A DNA stretch of 64,000 nt. Source: Symbiodinium natans. Its lineage: Eukaryota; Sar; Dinophyceae; Suessiales; Symbiodiniaceae. The notes beneath the pieces are model-generated. The model worked only from the letters and a program-made list of their open reading frames with translations. It searched no databases and was not told where the DNA came from. The stretch covers positions 980,276-1,044,275 of the forward strand of contig CAJNDS010001668.1 of the NCBI GenBank assembly GCA_905221605.1. The letters are read 5' to 3'. The first letter of the stretch is position 1. Each line of letters begins with the position of its first letter. Shown here piece by piece: positions 22,430-33,890 of the stretch. The translations under genes and the position numbers were made by a program.

Positions 22430-22485
22430 GCTGCGGATCATTCTGCAGGATTTGCTGCTGAGGCCGCACCCTCAGCCACCCACAG
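22430..22485 (+). CDS. Small exon-like island
   Basis: After GTTGCCAAG it reads AADHSAGFAAEAAPSATH, then G|GTTTCT. A CCCTAAA array lies upstream (22325-22388). Unassigned. Confidence 0.4.
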
Positions 22486-22496
22486 GGTTTCTTTGG

Positions 22497-22640
22497 TCTA
22501 GGGCTTTAGGGATTTAAGGCTCTAAGTTTTATAGTGCTTGGTTTTCCTTTGTTTCTTTTTCGGACTAGGGATTTAAGGCTCTAAGTTTTATAGTGCTTGG
22601 TTTTCTTTTGTTTCTTTTCGGACTCAGTCTTGTAGTGCTT
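22497..22640. repeat. ~65 bp tandem duplication
   Basis: Two copies of a unit containing GGGATTTAAGGCTCTAAGTT followed by TTATAGTGCTTGG, then a partial third copy and a T-rich tail. Confidence 0.85.
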
Positions 22641-23411
22641 GGGTTTCCTTTGCTTGCTTGCTTGTTTGTTTCTTTTTTTGTGTGTTTCTTTGTTTGTTTC
22701 TTTGTTTGTTTTTGGGTTTGTGTTTCAGGGTCTGGAGGGATTTGTTTTAAAGGCTGCTCGCCGACTCCGTGACTTGAAGCCCTAAGACCGGAGCCTAAGA
22801 ATCCCTACTTGCGAACCCCAGGGCCTTGCTACTAGTTGCTTGAGAACCCCACAACAACATTTAGGGTTTTCGAGTTTCAGGGTTTTGGGTTTGGGGCATG
22901 GGTGGGGCCCGAAGACCCAGAAATACCCCCCCCCCCCCTCCCAAGCAGGCCGGACACTCGAACAAGCCGGGCACCCAGATTTAGCGTTTGGCCGCCTTTG
23001 GGATCTGAGGCTCAGAGTTTAGGGCCTTTAGGGTTTAGGGCTCAGAGTTTAGGGCCTTCGGGGTTTAGCGTTTGGAGTGGGGTTTGAGGTTTAGAGTTTA
23101 GCAGAGTTTCGGGTTTAGGGGGGTAAGGTTGAGGAAGGGCTCAGCTGCACCCTCTGCACTCATGAGTCGTGGGGCTGTTGGTCTCCAAGGGGTAGAGACA
23201 ACTTCGGAGTTTGTAGGGGTTTTCAGGCAAGCCCCCTCAAACGAAAACCCTGAACCCCGAAACTTCCAGGGCTTGCGATGAGCGTCAGGCGTTTTTCTTC
23301 CGGGGCTGTAAACCCTAAACCCTATAGGCCCTGAACCCTGAACCCGAAACCCGAAACCCTAAACCCTAAATTCTCAACCCTAAACCCTAAACCCTAAACC
23401 CCACACCCCAG

Positions 23412-23491
23412 CCAGTGCTGCAAAGGCCCGGCGTTAAAGGCCTTCCTGGAGATCGCCGGACATGTGGAAGAGGAGATCAGGCGCGGACAAT
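23412..23491 (+). CDS. Exon-like island, unassigned
   Basis: Reads QCCKGPALKAFLEIAGHVEE then EIRRGQ, from CCCCAG to a GTTAAC donor. CCCTAAA runs lie on both sides. Helical with a Cys pair. A neighbouring stretch at 23645-23702 reads TPIRTFEDPDPDQPQNP and may be another exon. Confidence 0.55.
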
Positions 23492-23750
23492 GTTAACGGC
23501 ACCCGAGGAAGTAGCCCTAAACCCTAAATAACTCCTAAGGGTTAAATCCCTAAACCCCTACACCCCTAAACCCCTAAGGCCCTCAACCCCTAAACCCCTA
23601 AACCCCTAAACCCCTAAACCCCTAAACCCTCCGAAGTTCCAGGCAAGTGCAGCCTACGCCCATCCGCACCTTCGAGGACCCGGATCCCGATCAGCCTCAA
23701 AATCCTAAACCCTATACACCCTGAAACCCTAAACCCTAAACCCTAAACAG

Positions 23751-23832
23751 TGCGAAGCTTCCTTAGGGACCCAAGTTTGGCACAGCTACTTCGCGGGTCA
23801 TCCCACCGCCAGGATCCACGTTTCGGCGCCGG
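23751..23832 (+). CDS. Exon-like island, unassigned
   Basis: Begins after CCCTAAACAG and reads CEASLGTQVWHSYFAGHPTA then RIHVSAPG. The acceptor is made directly from a CCCTAAA unit. Family unknown. Confidence 0.55.
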
Positions 23833-24079
23833 GTAGCCCAGGATGTTGAAGTTTAGATTGTAGGGTTTAGGGTTTAGGGGGGTGGGCAAGGTTCAGGGAT
23901 TGGGGTGTAGGGTTTTGGGTTGCTTGCTTTGTTTTAGAGTGGCGCTGGGGCCTACAATACAAAGGAGACCATAAAGTATCAAACGACATCAGACGCTTGC
24001 CCAGGTCTCGGGCATCTGCATCGCTCCTGAGCAAAGCTTGGTTCTGGCGCGGCCCTGAGATCGTGAGCATGCCTATCTA

Positions 24080-24096
24080 TCTAGCTGTCTATTTAC

Positions 24097-24127
<31 letters not shown>

Positions 24128-24265
24128 GCTGTATGTATCTCTGCGTGCGCATGTGTATGCGCATGTGTAAGTAGATATGTAGACACATTCTAAATATATA
24201 TATATATACATATATAAAATATGTGTGTGTGTGTGTGTGCGTGTGCATGTCCGTGTGCGCGTGCG
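24080..24265. repeat. Microsatellites (CTAT)n, (AT)n, (GT)n
   Basis: Consecutive CTAT, AT and GT dinucleotide or tetranucleotide tracts. Confidence 0.9.
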
Positions 24266-24299
24266 TGCGTGTGTTCTTGAATGTTCCCCTTCTATTGTG

Positions 24300-26080
24300 T
24301 CCGAGAAGTATTAACATTAAGAGCGACGGTGGAGGAGAACCTTAATCCCCAGACCCTCAACACCAAACTAGAGCCATGAGGTCACCCACGAGGACTGCCG
24401 GCAGGGTTCGAGGTTCCCATCTGTTAATGACCCTTTAAGTACCCCTGCCCCCCTTGCCGCCACCCCACCCAAATCAGGCTGAGCCGAACAAGGATAACAC
24501 CAGGCATAGCTACAGCTTCCCTACTGAGAACACCCCTTGTTGCTACTCATGAACCTCCAAGTGGTTTCTAACAGGTTCTTACCTTGCCTTCAAGTACAAG
24601 CCTACGCTGCTTGCAAGGTGAATGCAAAATAAGTTGTCTTTGTGAATACAGGTTTGGTCTCTCTGTCGGACAGGTTTGCGGGTTTTATCCTGAAAACTTA
24701 ACCCTCTGAGCCCCAGACTGTAGAAATCCCACATCCATGCGGCAGCAGCTTCTCCGAATGATTCAGGTCCTTCGAGAACATCCTGCCCCAAGCCAGCGCC
24801 CCACAAGCCCAACCATGGCCCCTATCATCACAGCTCTCTCATTGCCCATGAAGCTCCAGATAGGGGGCGGACAGGGGCCTTGCTCTACAAGTACTCCATC
24901 TTCTGGCTACAAACAGCACTCATCCGGTACATACCGGAACCTGAGCTTTATCTACTGACCCCTGCATGCAAAGACCCATGTTCCCTTCTACTGCTGGTTC
25001 GGCTGCAAGTGGGCACGGACGAAGATCGCCCGAAAGGCCCTAAACCCTATATCCCTTCAACCCGAAACCCTAAACCTTAAACCCTAAACCCTAAACCCTA
25101 ACCGTAAACCTTAAATCCTGAACCCTAAGCCCTATACCTTAAACCATAAACCATAAACCTTAAATCCTAAACTCCCAAAAGCCAAGAGCCTCGAAGATTG
25201 GAGGACTCGACACACCTCTCTCGCTTGGGGCGGGTTTGGCCAGGGCCTCTTCTGGGTTCAGGTTTTTACTGTTGGGGTTTCGGGGTTTCGGGGTTTAGGG
25301 TTCAGGTGGTTAGATCTGTGCGGTTGTTACGAGAGAGACGCTGGTTCAGGCTTGAAAGTGGGACGGTCAAGTTGCAAAACCCCGCAAATCCTTTTTGGAC
25401 TTGAGTTGTAGTAGGGAATTGAGCGCGGTTTACAGCACGCAAGAGCACAGCACTTTTTAGTTTAGGGAAACATGTCTTAAGTTATAATCGGCGGCTTCAT
25501 GTGAATAAAGTCACGTTACACTACATTGGTTGGAGTGTCTGAGTACCACGCTACAAGCACGGGTAGCCAGTGCAGATTCAATAGGCAGGGACCCGGATGC
25601 GCTGCAGTACCCTTAGTCCCTTTCCCCTCTCTGGAACCCATAAGCAAATCCTTCTTCGTTGGCTAGCGAATAAAAGTATCTAAAGAAGACCAGAAGGGAC
25701 AGGGTTTCGGATTTCGAGCTTAGGGAGCAACAATCATTGCGAAGCAAACGCGCGCTGGTTTAGGGTTGAGGGTTGCTCATGTATGCTGGCGGGAAGCTAT
25801 GTCTTCAAACAGCTTACGCCTCCTATCATGCGCATCGTGAGCCGCACTCATGCCTACAACCTAAACCCGAATAGCTCCAAAGCCTCAGCTGTTCCGAATT
25901 GCGTGGGGTCCTGCTCATAACCCTAAGCCTAAACCCTAAACCCTAAACCCCAAAACCGCAAAGTCCCTGAATCCTTCAAATGACTTGTCTAAGCATGGCC
26001 CGAACTTAGGGAGCATGATCTAAGGCACTGCTGAGGGTGAGTTTAGGGCTTAGGGTTTAGGGTTTAGGGTTTAGGGCTTT
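24300..26080. other. Mostly unassigned stretch
   Basis: CCCTAAA runs at 25040-25180 and TTTAGGG at 26045-26075. The stretch 24880-25040 is open in more than one frame with gene-like GC, but no domain is recognised. Confidence 0.35.
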
Positions 26081-26220
26081 ACGTGCTTAGAGGACGCTAC
26101 TTGAAGAGGTCTCCGGAAGGGTTGTGTTCGTGGGATAGGATCGGCCCTTCGTGCAGCATCGCGTCGGAAGTTTTCTTGGCCCGAAAGCCCTCGGCGCGGG
26201 CTGGAGCTCATAGAGGTGCC

Positions 26221-26279
26221 ATGGCCACTGTGACGAGCCTTCTGCTGCTCTTCAATTTGCTGCCCCTCCATTTCGCGCC
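26221..26279 (+). CDS. Candidate first exon encoding a signal peptide
   Basis: ATG at 26221 starts MATVTSLLLLFNLLPLHFAP, a short n-region followed by a hydrophobic core typical of an ER signal peptide. The frame reaches TAG three codons later unless it splices at the GT at 26280 (GTGCCT), as expected for a first exon. Downstream exons of the protein were not identified, so assignment rests on the signal peptide alone. Confidence 0.45.
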
Positions 26280-27291
26280 AAGTGCCTAGAACGCACCATG
26301 GGCACCCTCAACCGCTGTACAATCTCTTCCCTTCCCTCAACCATAGACCTTGAACTTCTGAACAGCAAAAGCCCCGAAAGCCTAAACCATGCAAATCCCC
26401 ATTTTGAGCACGCACATATGTGAATCGACACCCTAAACCTTGAAAAATGAAGCCTTAAAGCCCATCAAATCCCTCACTTAGCTTAAATACACCAGATAGG
26501 GGGCATCGCAGAGCTTTGAAACGTGTTGCCGAAGGACTGCTTGGCCCACTCGAAGCAGAGTTAAAGGCTAAGACAAGACCCTAGACCGGTTCCAGTTGCT
26601 CAAACTCAGGGGCTACTTCATCTCCAAAATCGGAACCCTAAACCCTAAACCCGAAACCGTAAGCCCAAAGCCCGAAGCCCCGGACCGCGTGACTCTGGCT
26701 TGTGGCTCCCTTGGAAAATCAGGCCTTCAAGGGCTCCCACCCTCCCCAATCAAAACAAAAAACATCAAAACATCAATTTACCCGCAGGGGTTTGAGGGCT
26801 CAGGGTTCTTGACGTATCATTATGACTATCCTCTGGCCTTTCTTCGGGGAACTCGCACGTTTACAAAGGTATCCACCATAGTCCTCAGCACCGCTGCAGC
26901 CATGGTCTTTGGCCACCTACGCGGCTGCGCGCAGGCGCGCGCGCCCGGCCGCGCGGCGCGCGGCGGCTGCGGGACGCCACTTTGGGCCAAGAGGAGCCTG
27001 GCAGAAGGCCTCGCAGTTCCCGGGTTGCTGCAAGTTGTCATGTTGTTACTGTGATAAGATGGGCATAATTCTTGTAGTAGATGATGTGGTTTTCTAAGTA
27101 AGGTATGAACTGTAAACGCTGCGCGCCGGCCGCCAAAATCTACAAAGCCCAGTCAAGCTTTGTCTGCAGTTTCCCCTATAAGGGTCCATGTACCTAATTA
27201 AAAGCGACTTGGGCTTTGAAGTGGTTCCTACATTCCTACATCTTGACTTTGGGGCCCGTTGTTTTGTATAATTTATACATATATTGCTGTT

Positions 27292-28587
27292 ATGGATACT
27301 TATATTAAGTTATACCAGGTTCTGGTGCAGCTCATCCCAGCAGACTTGGGACAGCTTCCGGCTGTTGCTCTGGGCCACGAGTACACCTGCGCGGTGGATG
27401 GGGATGGAAAGCTGGTGTGCTTTGGATTCCTTAGCAGCGAGCAGGCCGCAGCCGAAGTGCCCGGCAGTTTAGGCTCGGTCCTTGCGGTTGCCGCCGGCCC
27501 ACAGCATGCTTGCGCGGTGCGGTCGAACGGGCATCTCGTCTGCTTCGGACGTAACAATCGTGGGCAATGCGACGTGCCACGCGACTTGGGGCCTGTTCTG
27601 GCAGTAGCTGCTGGCGACGATTTCACCTGCGCCGTGAGGGCAAGTGGAGAATTGGTTTGTTTTGGCGATAGCGCCTTCGGGAAGTGCAATGTGCCGGAGG
27701 ACTTGGGGCCGGTGCTTGCCGTTTCTGCAGGCGCTGAGCACACCTGCGCAGTCAGAACCTCGGTCGGACCTTGGATTTTCTTGTATGTTCCCTTTAAGTT
27801 CTTAGGCATATTTTTAGAGGACAGTCAAGCAAGGAAGGGATGGCCAACTGGTCTGCTTTGGGGCAAATGAACATGGCCAGTGCAATGTGCCTGCAGACTT
27901 GGGCCCGGTCTTGGCAGTTTCCGTAGGCGCGGGCCACACATGTGCAGCACGGACGGATGGACAGCTGGCTTCGCGGCTGCAAGCTCCGAAATCCGTGCTG
28001 TTTGGTCAGTTTGGCGCGGTCAAAATAACAGAGGGCTCCACCAAAAAGAAGATCACAAAGTGCCCAAGCGAGTCCTGACACCATCGCTAACCCTAATCCC
28101 TAAATCCTCAACCCCAAACCCAAAAAAAACCGAAGCCCTCACCATGAACCCAGGTGTGCTTTGGCAACAACTATCGTGGCCAGTGCAACGTGCCACACCT
28201 AGGCCCGGTCCAAGCATTCGCGGCCGGAGGCAAACGCACCTGTGCCGTGACCCTCGCGGGGCTGCTCGTGTGCTTTGGGGCCAACGCCTCTTGCTAGCCC
28301 AGTGGTACCCTTCTCCTTTTTTTGGGTTCAAGGTTCCCTTTTTCAGCAACCAGCACAACAAAAGGGTGCCCTTATTAAAATATGAGGACTGGGCTACTAA
28401 GGATTCGGGGGAGTGCAACGTTCCGAGTGACTTGGGGCCTGTTCGTGCTGTCTATATGGGGCATCGGCACGTCTGCGCAGTGAAGCCGGGTGGGCAGCTG
28501 GTGTGCTTCGGATGGAACTCTGCCGGCCAGTGCGATGTGCCAGAAGGTTTTGCGGAAGTTCCGGCTGACGAAACGGTTGGTCAGTGA
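27292..28587 (+). CDS. RCC1-type repeat protein, four exons
   Basis: Seven ~38-residue repeats of the pattern LGPVLAVAAG..HTCAVR..G.LVCFG.N..GQCNVP, the HERC/RCC1-like beta-propeller blade seen in many dinoflagellate proteins. Exons: ~27292-27762, ~27838-27967, 28154-28285 and 28402-28587 (TGA). Phase and repeat continuity define the last two introns: 27968-28153 (GC donor GCTTCG, CAG acceptor, containing CCCTAA-like repeats) and 28286-28401 (GC donor, AAG acceptor, an introner-like element). The first intron (~75 bp) has uncertain borders. The Met at 27292 is weak; blade 1 is incomplete, so upstream exons may exist. RCC1 folds bind partners such as GTPases or chromatin; the specific role is unknown. 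Confidence 0.85.
28286..28401 (+). mobile_element. Introner-like element forming an intron of the RCC1 gene
   Basis: Exactly fills the gap between VCFGAN and DSGECNVP in the repeat protein. It carries terminal inverted repeats CTTGCTAGCCCAGT and ACTGGGCTACTAAG. The inner sequence (GGTACCCTT against AAGGGTGCCCTTATT) is shared with 50160-50276. Donor is GC, acceptor AAG|GA. Confidence 0.85.
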
Positions 28588-28796
28588 GCACGGATGCACA
28601 GGGTAAACCCTCAACCCTAATCTCAAAAACCGAGAACTAAGCCCTACAAACCTCACGCATGATGCAGGACCTGAAACGCCATGACTGCCATAGACACTGC
28701 CCAAGGCCTGAGCCAGGGCAAGCAAGCTGCAGAAGCCGAGGGTATCCTAGCTCATCAGCTTCGCTGTAGAACGGCCGCGTAGATTGGAAGTGCAGC

Positions 28797-28893
28797 CTAC
28801 CTAAACCCTATAAACTCTATAAACCCTATAAACCCTAGAAACCCTATAAACCCTATGAACCCTATGAACCCTATGAACCCTATAAACCCTCAA
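28797..28893. repeat. CCCTATAAA / CCCTATGAA 9-mer array
   Basis: Tandem 9 bp units as at 3484-3612. A second, shorter run is at 29022-29062. Confidence 0.9.
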
Positions 28894-29129
28894 CCCTGAG
28901 GGCTGAGGTTCCCTGGAGCAAACGCAAGGCCTTGGGGCCCAGCCGGCCCGCGAGATTGATATGGCACCACAACTTGAAGCACTCTTGGTCCCAAAGCCCC
29001 AGCCCTAGACCCTAGACCCTAAACCCTATAAACCCTATAAACCCTATAACCCTATAAACCCGAAAAAAACCCGAAACCTCTATGAGGGCTGAGGGTTTAG
29101 GGTTTAGGGCTTCTGAGCCAAGGCCATGC

Positions 29130-29246
29130 TGCATCACTCTGCACCAGCGCTGCCTCGACGCCACAGCGGTACAGCAATGCCGAGCTCATCGCAGAAGGTG
29201 CCTGGGGCGAGAGTCCTTCTGTCAAGAAAGACTCCTACTCTTTAGG
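29130..29246 (+). CDS. Exon-like island, unassigned
   Basis: One frame reads TSAASTPQRYSNAELIAEGA then WGESPSVKKDSYSL, ending near G|GCTTGTAGGG. Another frame is also open. TTTAGGG repeats follow it. Unassigned. Confidence 0.4.
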
Positions 29247-29290
29247 CTTGTAGGGTTTGGGGTGTAGGGTTTAGGTTCCTGCTGTTAAGG

Positions 29291-29292
29291 GT

Positions 29293-29356
<64 letters not shown>

Positions 29357-29430
29357 GGGGGCGGTGGAGGGTGGGGGCGGTGGAGGGTGGGGGCGGTGGA
29401 GGGTGGGGGCGGTGGAGGGTGGGGTGGTTT
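29291..29430. repeat. Long poly-G tract followed by a G-rich minisatellite
   Basis: About 65 consecutive G, then units of GGGTGGGGGCGGTGGA repeated about four times. The exact G count is unreliable in any assembly. Confidence 0.95.
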
Positions 29431-29604
29431 GTCATTTTAAGGTCTTCTTGGCCTATGTCAGTGGCACTTCGGCTGGCTGGCTTTGATGTACTCTCGGGAT
29501 TGTAAGGGGAGGGCGTGTTTTTTGCTTCCTTTTTTTTTTTTTTGCTTCCCTTTTTTTTCTGGGGTCCTCGTGTTCTCCAGTCTCAAGACAGGAAGCAAAC
29601 CAGA

Positions 29605-29612
29605 GAGAAGGA

Positions 29613-29648
<36 letters not shown>

Positions 29649-29649
29649 G

Positions 29650-29688
<39 letters not shown>

Positions 29689-30095
29689 AGAAGGAAAGAA
29701 GGAAAGCAGGACAAGAAAGAAAGAAAGCAAGAGAGAAAGAAACAAAGAAAGAAAGAAAGAAAGAAAGAGAGAAACATAGAAAGAAAGAAAGCAAGAAAGA
29801 AAGAAAGAACGAGAGAAAGAGAGAAAGAAAGAAAGAACGAAAGAAAGAACGAAAGAAAAGCAGGCAGAAAGACAGAAAGAAGAAAGAAAGAAAGAAATAA
29901 AAAAAGAAAGCAAGGAAGAAAGAACGAACGAGAGAAAGAAAGAAAGAAAGAAAGAGACAAAGAAAGAAAAGGAAGGAAAGAAAGAAGGAAAGCAAGACAA
30001 GAAAGAAAGAACGAGAGAAAGAAAGAAAGAAAGAGAGAAGGAAAGAAAGAAAGAAAGAAAGAAAGAAAGGAAGACAGAAAGAAAGAACGAAAGAG

Positions 30096-30126
<31 letters not shown>

Positions 30127-30349
30127 ACAACAGGCAGAAAGACAGAAAGAAGAAAGAAAGAAAGAAAGAAAGAAAGCAAGGAAGAAAGAAAGAACGAGAG
30201 AAAGAGAGAAAGAAAGAAAGACAGAAGGAAAAAAAGAAAGAAAGAAAGAACGAGAAGCAGGCAGAAAGACAGAAAGAAGAAAGAAAGAAAAAAATAGACA
30301 GCAAGAAAGACAGAAAGGAGGAGAGAAAGAAAGAAAGAAAGAACGAAAG

Positions 30350-30382
<33 letters not shown>

Positions 30383-30600
30383 AAGAAAGAAACTACTACT
30401 ACTACTAGAAAGAAAGAATGAAAGACGGCAAGAACAGAAAGGAGTAAAGAAAGGAGGCAAACAATAGGAAAGAAAGAACGAAAGAAAGTCAGCCAGAAAG
30501 AAAGAAAGAAGGAAACACAAACAACAGAAAGGAGTAAAGAAAGGAAGCCAACAATAGAGAAGGAAAGAATGAAAGAATGAAAGAAAGAACGAAAGTAAGC
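29605..30600. repeat. ~1 kb GAAA-type purine satellite
   Basis: (GAAA)n interrupted at intervals by a higher-order unit containing GCAGGCAGAAAGACAGAAAG. Long open frames on both strands (poly-K/E/R or poly-S/F/L) are artefacts of the tetranucleotide. The same higher-order unit recurs at 34091, past the AT-rich element. Confidence 0.97.
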
Positions 30601-30639
30601 CCTGAACCCCGAAGCCTTGAACCCCTGAACCCTAAACCC

Positions 30640-30678
30640 GCTAATGTATATATTTATATATATATATATATATATACG

Positions 30679-30713
<35 letters not shown>

Positions 30714-31112
30714 CTAGATATGCATATACATATAGATACTTATTTCATGGACGACATACATGTAAGAAATATATGGTATGTATATATTTATACTCGATAT
30801 ATAGTCTACATAGTATACATATAGCGTGTATAGTATATATAAATATGATATATAGGAGATACTGTACATACAGTATATATATATATAGTAGATATAGTAT
30901 ATCTGGTATACATAGTACAGACAACAAACAAAAAATATAAATATACATAGTACATATAAAGCATAATATATATATATATATAGTACATCATATATATAAA
31001 TATGTATATTATAGTAAATTTACTCTGCATATGTCTATATATATACAAATACACAAAGTATCTAGAATATATATAGTTTATATAAGATAAATATATATAT
31101 ATATATATATAT
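30640..31112. repeat. AT-rich microsatellite block
   Basis: (AT)n with ATAC/GTAT variants directly left of the candidate element at 31113. Apparent Tyr/Ile-rich frames are artefacts. Confidence 0.9.
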
Positions 31113-31299
31113 GCTCACGCCCCCCCCCCCCCCCCCCCATGATCCACGTTTCTGCTTCGAAACAGATGGATCTTGGGAGGAGAGGGGGCTATGAGCTAGC
31201 AACAAAAACACCGACAGGGCCGATAAAAACCTATATCATTTCAAGTCAGGCAGGTCATTTACATCAACAAGGTAGAAAAATACCCGAAAAAATCATGCT

Positions 31300-32240
31300 T
31301 TTTTAGAAAACTCGAGCCGGCTCGAATTTTCCAAAAAAAACTGACACAGTAGATTGCCGAAACACGACCAGGCTCGAATTTTCCAAAAAAACCTAAATTT
31401 CAGGATCTATGGCTCCAGCAGCCCGGTAGATCCTGAAAGTTAGGTTTTTTTTGGAAAATTCGAGCCTGCTCGAGTTTCTGGGACCTAAAGCTTCAAGAAT
31501 TTTCGGAAAATTCGAGCCGGCTCGAATTTTCCAAAAAAAACTGACACCGTAGATTGCCGAAACACGACCAGGCTCGAATTTTCCAAAAAAAACCTAAATT
31601 TCAGGATCTATGGCTCCAGCAGCCCGGTAAATCCTGAAAGTTAGTTTTTTTTGGAAAATTCGAGCCTGCTCGAGTTTCTGGGACCTAAAGCTTCAAGAAT
31701 TTTCGAAAAATTCGAGCCGGCTCGAATTTTCCAAAAAAAACTGACACAGTAGATTGCCGAAACACGACCAGGCTCGAATTTTCAAAAAAAAAACCTAAAT
31801 TTCAGGATCTATGGCTCCAGCAGCCCGGTAGATGCTGAAAGTTAGGTTTTTTTTGAAAATTCGAGCCTGCTCGAGTTTTCGAGACCTGGAGCTTCAAGAG
31901 TTTTCGGAAAATTCGAGCCGGCTCGAGTTTTCTAAAAAAATGCTGAAACCATAGCTGTGTGACCCCAAGGCCTCATAGATGACATAATTTAGGTTTTTTT
32001 TGGAAAATTCGAGCCTGCTCGAGTTTTCGAGACCTGGAGCTTCAAGAATTTTCGGAAAATTCGAGCCGGCTCGAATTTTCTAAAAAACATGCTGAAACCA
32101 TGGCTGTGTGACCCCAAGGTCTCATAGATGACAGAATGTAGGTTTTTTTTGGAAAATTCGAGCCTGCTCGAGTTGTGGTGACCTGGTGCCTGGAGATTTT
32201 TCGGAAAATTCGAGCCGGCTCGAGTTTTCCCGAAATCTCT
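31300..32240. repeat. Palindrome-rich tandem repeats (~200 bp, then ~150 bp units)
   Basis: Six occurrences of the palindrome core TTCGAGCCGGCTCGAA (or ending CTCGAG), spaced ~200 bp for the first three intervals and ~150 bp for the last two. Between them GGAAAATTCGAGCCTGCTCG and the inverse GGCTCGAATTTTCC alternate. Small minus-strand frames here are repeat artefacts. Confidence 0.9.
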
Positions 32241-33310
32241 TGATATTCTGACTGCGGTAATTGATACAATTAGTAGCATTACTTACCAATTCTATTTCAA
32301 TTGGTAAGTTTCCCATATTTTTTTGACGGCAAATATCTAACTTGTGAGAAGAGGCCACGCAATGGTTTAAATCCAACAACCGTTTTGGTCTTAAACCCTT
32401 GACAATTAACATAAGAACTACCTTTGTGTCAAAGAAAACTTAAACTATCAATGAGGATATCTGCGGGACCAAAAGTTTCCATGATATATAAAAAGCATAG
32501 ATAATTTGATTACATATACATACCTTCAACTGCTTCATCTACTTAATTTTTCTCAACTAACTTTCTTATCTCTTCGTAAGCATGTTGTTTAAATTGCTTC
32601 TCTATCTTCGATGTCTCTATTTGTTCGTATGTTGTTGCTTTCTTATGAAATGATTATGGCATCAAACTGTTGTTAAAAACTCTTCTTCGGTTATAGGTAG
32701 ATGTCCTGCTTTGTTTTGATTTTTGCCTATATCTTCATAAGGATGTTTTTGTAGAGGGTCTAATTGTTGATTTCTTTGATGTTATACTTCCTTTTCAAAC
32801 ATACTAACGGGGTCTTCTACTTTCCGTATTCATATGTTTTGTCCCAGTGTCTTCTGGTCGTTGTCCTGATACATAAGGAGAACCATAGCTACGACTTCTG
32901 AATACATTCCCATAATCATTGTTTATTTGTTGTCCCGATGCTGAACCTAAACTGTGACTTACAATACCAGAAATTCCAGTTTCTTCTTTTCTTTAACCGT
33001 CTATTTCAATAAAACCATCTTGAATGAACTTATCTACGTCTTTATAACACTGAGTCATTTGCGTCTTATATAAAGGAAGGTTTCAATCACCATAAACATC
33101 TCTACAGCTTTTAGTCCCAGCAATGTATAAAATAGAACCATTTTTGATACATCCCGTCAGGATTCTCATACGCTAATTTAAGTCCTTGCGTGTCCGTTAA
33201 AAATGTCTCTGTCTTTGCGAATTCGTCTCTAACTTCATTATGTAGTCTGCTTCTTGTGTTAGGTGCTTTATTTGAAACCCCTTCATCTCTTCTTTTATGT
33301 TCATGCATTA
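32240..33310 (-). pseudogene. Decayed AT-rich coding sequence, unassigned
   Basis: Minus-strand blocks with gene-like content lie in all three frames. 33308-33111 reads HNEVRDEFAKTETFLTDTQG then LKLAYENPDGMYQKWFYF. ~32993-32804 contains GISGIVSHSLGSASGQQINN. ~32760-32680 contains LQKHPYEDIGKNQNKAGHLP. ~32640-32540 contains KIEKQFKQHAYEEIRKLVEK. 32412-32300 contains HCVASSHKLDICRQKNMGNL. Stops (UAA, UAG and UGA) and frame changes separate them. Low GC and Asn/Gln/Lys-rich content are unlike every other gene here, which suggests foreign origin. No family recognised. Confidence 0.5.
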
Positions 33311-33639
33311 TACAATGGTTTATAAGGTATTATTTATCTAATCAATGAATATTGTTGAAGTTCAAGAAGGTGTATATTGGAAGCTACTATAGAGTGAATA
33401 ACAGAGATTAGCAAACCACACAAAACCAAATCCAGAAACGGATTCTGTTTGTAGATTTCTGTTGTTTAAAAGTGTAGATAATCAATAGCAAGTTGTAGCT
33501 TCAGACATGGCAAGACACGAAAGTATCGTAAATACCGGTGTGTTTTCACTTCAACCATATGTGCAAATAAGCACAGGTGCAGAAGGACAAGCAAGAAAAG
33601 GATACACATGGATCATGGGGGGGGGGGGGGGTGTGACCA

Positions 33640-33825
33640 TATATATATGTATATATGTAGTATACTCTACTGGAGTATAGTATAGTATAGTATACTAGAC
33701 TATACTATACTATACTATAGGACACAATACTGTACTGTACCGTACTGTACGACGATGACGAGGACGACGACTAGTACTACGACGAGTAGCAGTAGTACCA
33801 CTACTACCACTGCTACTGCTACTTC

Positions 33826-33862
<37 letters not shown>

Positions 33863-33890
33863 TGTAGTTGTAGTAGTAGTAGTAGAAAGA
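33640..33890. repeat. TATAC and AGT microsatellites
   Basis: (TATAC)n palindromic tracts to 33735, then GACGA and (AGT)n to 33890. Confidence 0.9.

Larger units (their letters stand above)
31113..33638. mobile_element. AT-rich candidate element with poly-C/poly-G inverted termini
   Basis: The left end reads GCTCACG, C18, ATGATCCACGT. The right end is its inverted counterpart: ACATGGATCAT, G run, TGTGACC. The interior is AT-rich, lacks any TTTAGGG repeat, and holds palindromic tandem repeats (31300-32240) and decayed minus-strand coding sequence (32240-33310). It is flanked by AT microsatellite on both sides and by related GAAA satellite further out, as if inserted into a satellite. No transposase or replicase motif is recognised, so it could be a non-autonomous transposon or an integrated extrachromosomal or viral-like DNA. 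Confidence 0.6.

Noticed and set aside
29453-30520. Very long open frames rich in Ser/Phe/Leu (minus) or Lys/Glu/Arg (plus)
   Set aside because: They are produced by the GAAA tetranucleotide satellite and have no complexity or start context of a gene.
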